Positions 32,046-34,431 of a stretch of DNA of 34,431 nt are shown one piece after another. Each line of letters opens with the position of its first letter. The first letter of the stretch is position 1. Under the pieces are notes generated by a model, which searched no databases, was not told the DNA's origin, and worked only from the letters and a program-made list of their open reading frames with translations. This DNA comes from Candidatus Culexarchaeum nevadense (GTDB taxonomy: Archaea > Thermoproteota > Methanomethylicia > Culexarchaeales > Culexarchaeaceae): contig JANZKA010000001.1 of NCBI GenBank assembly GCA_025060975.1, positions 172,283-206,713 on the forward strand, written 5' to 3'. The translations under genes and the position numbers were made by a program.

Positions 32046-33737
32046 GTGGTGGTAGAGGTGTCATTAGGTTCTGGTGCTAAAACTGCCACTTTAGGACAGA
32101 TAGGAGGAGTTCCTGTCCTTATATTGAAGGAAGGCACTAGTAGAACTGCTGGTAAAGAAGCTTTGAGAGCTAATATTATGGCTGCCAGAGCGGTAGCTGA
32201 GATACTAAAGACTTCTCTTGGTCCTAAGGGTATGGATAAGATGCTTGTTGATAGTCTTGGAGATATTACTATAACTAATGATGGAGCTACTATTCTCAAA
32301 GAAATGGATGTTCAGCATCCAGCTGCAAAAATGATGGTGGAAATATCAAAAGCACAAGATGATGAGGTTGGCGATGGAACAACAACAGCAGTAGTACTCG
32401 CAGGAGAACTACTAAAACAAGCAGAAGCCCTATTGGATAAGAATATACATCCAGCTGTGATAAACAATGGATTCAAAAAAGCTGCTACCAAAGCGGAGGA
32501 AATTTTGAGAAGGATATCACTTCCAGTAGATATCAATGATGATGAAACTCTGAAAAAGGTTGCGATGACTTCAATTAGTGGTAAAGTAGTTAGTGTAGCG
32601 GCAGAACATCTCGCAAACTTAGCTGTAAAAGCAGTTAAACAGATAATGGAGGAGCGTGATGGGAAATATATAGCCGATATAGATCAAATCCAAATAATAA
32701 AAAGGAAGGGTGGAAGTATTCTGGATACTGCTTTAGTTTATGGTGTTGTTTTGGATAAGGAGGTTGTTCATCCTGGGATGCCTAAGAGGGTGGAGAAAGC
32801 TAAAATTGCACTACTTGATTGTCCACTGGAAGTTGAAAAAACGGAGATAGACGCTGAAATAAGAATAACGGACCCAGAACAGATGAAAGCTTTCTTAGAA
32901 GAAGAAGAAAGAATTCTTAGGAAGATGGTTGATAAGATTAGGAGTGTTGGTGCTAATGTTGTTTTTTGTCAGAAGGGTATTGATGACGTTGCTCAGCACT
33001 TCCTAGCAAAATACGGTATTCTAGCAGCAAGAAGGATAAAGAAATCGGACATGGAGAAACTGGTGAGGGCTACTGGTGGCAAAATAGTTACAAATATTGA
33101 AGATCTTACCGAAAATGATCTTGGCTATGCTGAACTCGTAGAACAGAGGAAAATAGCTGAAGAAAAGATGATTTTTGTTGAGGGTTGTAAGAATCCTAAG
33201 TCTGTAAGTATACTAATAAGAGGAGGTCTTGAAAGATTCGTAGATGAAGCCGAAAGATCGTTGAAAGATGCCCTTCACGTAGTGGCTGATGTGATTAAAG
33301 AACCAAGAATACTTGCTGGTGGAGGAGCTCCAGAGTTAGAGGTTTCAAAAGAACTTAAAGAATACGCAGTCTCTGTTGGTGGTAGGGAACAACTAGCCAT
33401 AGAAGCTTTCGCAAATGCTTTAGAAGTCATACCAAGAACCTTGGCAGAAAATGCTGGACTTGATCCTATAGAGATCTTAACAGAACTACGGGCATTACAT
33501 GCTGATCCGAAGAATGTATGGTATGGTGTCGATGTATATGAAGGAAAACCAAAGGATATGTTGAAAGAAAACGTTTTAGAACCACTAATAGTAAAATTAA
33601 ATGCTATAAAAACAGCTGTTGAAGAAGCTAGTTTTATTCTCAGAATTGATGATATAGTTGCCGCTGCGAAAACCGAAGCTGGAAAAGAGAAAGGAAAAAC
33701 TTCAAGTGAAGAGAAAAGCGAAAGTGAATTTGAATAA
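32046..33737 (+). CDS. Thermosome subunit (group II chaperonin)
   Basis: [71 protein letters not shown]. Confidence 0.98.
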   Translation: MVVEVSLGSGAKTATLGQIGGVPVLILKEGTSRTAGKEALRANIMAARAVAEILKTSLGPKGMDKMLVDSLGDITITNDGATILKEMDVQHPAAKMMVEISKAQDDEVGDGTTTAVVLAGELLKQAEALLDKNIHPAVINNGFKKAATKAEEILRRISLPVDINDDETLKKVAMTSISGKVVSVAAEHLANLAVKAVKQIMEERDGKYIADIDQIQIIKRKGGSILDTALVYGVVLDKEVVHPGMPKRVEKAKIALLDCPLEVEKTEIDAEIRITDPEQMKAFLEEEERILRKMVDKIRSVGANVVFCQKGIDDVAQHFLAKYGILAARRIKKSDMEKLVRATGGKIVTNIEDLTENDLGYAELVEQRKIAEEKMIFVEGCKNPKSVSILIRGGLERFVDEAERSLKDALHVVADVIKEPRILAGGGAPELEVSKELKEYAVSVGGREQLAIEAFANALEVIPRTLAENAGLDPIEILTELRALHADPKNVWYGVDVYEGKPKDMLKENVLEPLIVKLNAIKTAVEEASFILRIDDIVAAAKTEAGKEKGKTSSEEKSESEFE

Positions 33738-33753
33738 AAAATAATTTTTTCCT

Positions 33754-34431
33754 TTATTCAAACTCCTTTTCTTCCTTCTTTTCTTTCTCCTTTTCTGCAC
33801 TTGGTGGTGCGGCTGCTATTACATCATCTATTCTAAGTATCATAATAGCAGCTTCAGTTGCAGATTTTATTATTTGCTTTTTCACAATTAGAGGTTCTAT
33901 TACCCCTAGTTCCCATACATTTGTAACTTTTCCTTGGATGACATCAACACCAGCCCATTTTTCACCTTTATCATGTCTTGCTTTCAGTTCTACGAGTATA
34001 TCCACAGGATCTAAACCTGCGTTTTCTGCTAATGTTACTGGAATCGCCTCAACTGCATCTGCAAATCTGAGTGCTGCAAGCTGTTCTTTTCCTCTTAACG
34101 TTTTAGCCCACTTTCTTATCCTTTGAGCTATTTCTATTTCAACGGCTCCTCCACCAGCAACGACTCTTGGTTCTTGCAATATATTTCTTGTCACGCAGAG
34201 AATGTCATGGAATGACCTCTCAGCTTCATCCATAATATGTTTTGATCCTCCTCTTATTAGTATACTTACAGACTTAGGATTCTTACAACCCTCAACAAAA
34301 ATCATCTTATCTTCTCCAACCCTCCTTTCTTCTACGAGTTCAGCATAGCCCAAATCTTCCTCTGTTATATCATCGATGCTAGTAACTATTTTTGCTTTAG
34401 TTGCTTTAGCCAATTTGGCCATGTCCGATTC
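33754..34431 (-). CDS. Second thermosome subunit, C-terminal part (runs off window edge)
   Basis: [21 protein letters not shown]...VVAGGGAVEIEIAQ...[20 protein letters not shown]; frame open to the edge, so the ORF-track ATG at 34422 is internal. Confidence 0.96.
   Translation of the reverse strand, partial: ESDMAKLAKATKAKIVTSIDDITEEDLGYAELVEERRVGEDKMIFVEGCKNPKSVSILIRGGSKHIMDEAERSFHDILCVTRNILQEPRVVAGGGAVEIEIAQRIRKWAKTLRGKEQLAALRFADAVEAIPVTLAENAGLDPVDILVELKARHDKGEKWAGVDVIQGKVTNVWELGVIEPLIVKKQIIKSATEAAIMILRIDDVIAAAPPSAEKEKEKKEEKEFE

Overview
AT-rich archaeal chromosomal segment. It looks like a thermophile carrying PolD, RadB, DnaG, A-type ATPase and a thermosome; the exact lineage cannot be resolved by eye. 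The window is mostly core information-processing and metabolic genes: Sec61beta, MazG-like, CBS protein, PolD large subunit, GGGP synthase, Elf1, FtsX/LolD-type ABC pair, SWIM protein, FAD oxidoreductase, DnaG, RimI-like, XRE regulator, an NrdD-like protein fused to an ArsR-type wHTH, PyrB/PyrI, A-ATPase H-E-F-A-B, archaeal CoaD, radical SAM protein, ribosomal protein L10e, DUF1512, CarS, RadB-like, an RNase-H/RuvC-like protein and two convergent thermosome genes. RNA genes: six tRNAs (three with introns; Trp appears to have two) and an isolated 5S rRNA. Points most worth a second look: (1) the wHTH + ATP-cone + NrdD-like protein whose glycyl-radical Gly and HxHD/Cys motifs appear replaced, suggesting a nucleotide-sensing regulator built from a dead ribonucleotide reductase; (2) a perfect 121-bp in-frame direct repeat shared by two adjacent ATPase stalk-subunit genes; (3) a GC-rich, highly structured unassigned RNA candidate between coaD and the radical SAM gene; (4) a perfect palindrome (TATGGTTCCTATAGGAACCATA core) found three times just after stop codons; (5) tRNA-Trp with two intervening sequences; (6) a ~2 kb non-coding gap. 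No CRISPR array, transposon or prophage was seen. All homology calls are by recognition, without database searches.
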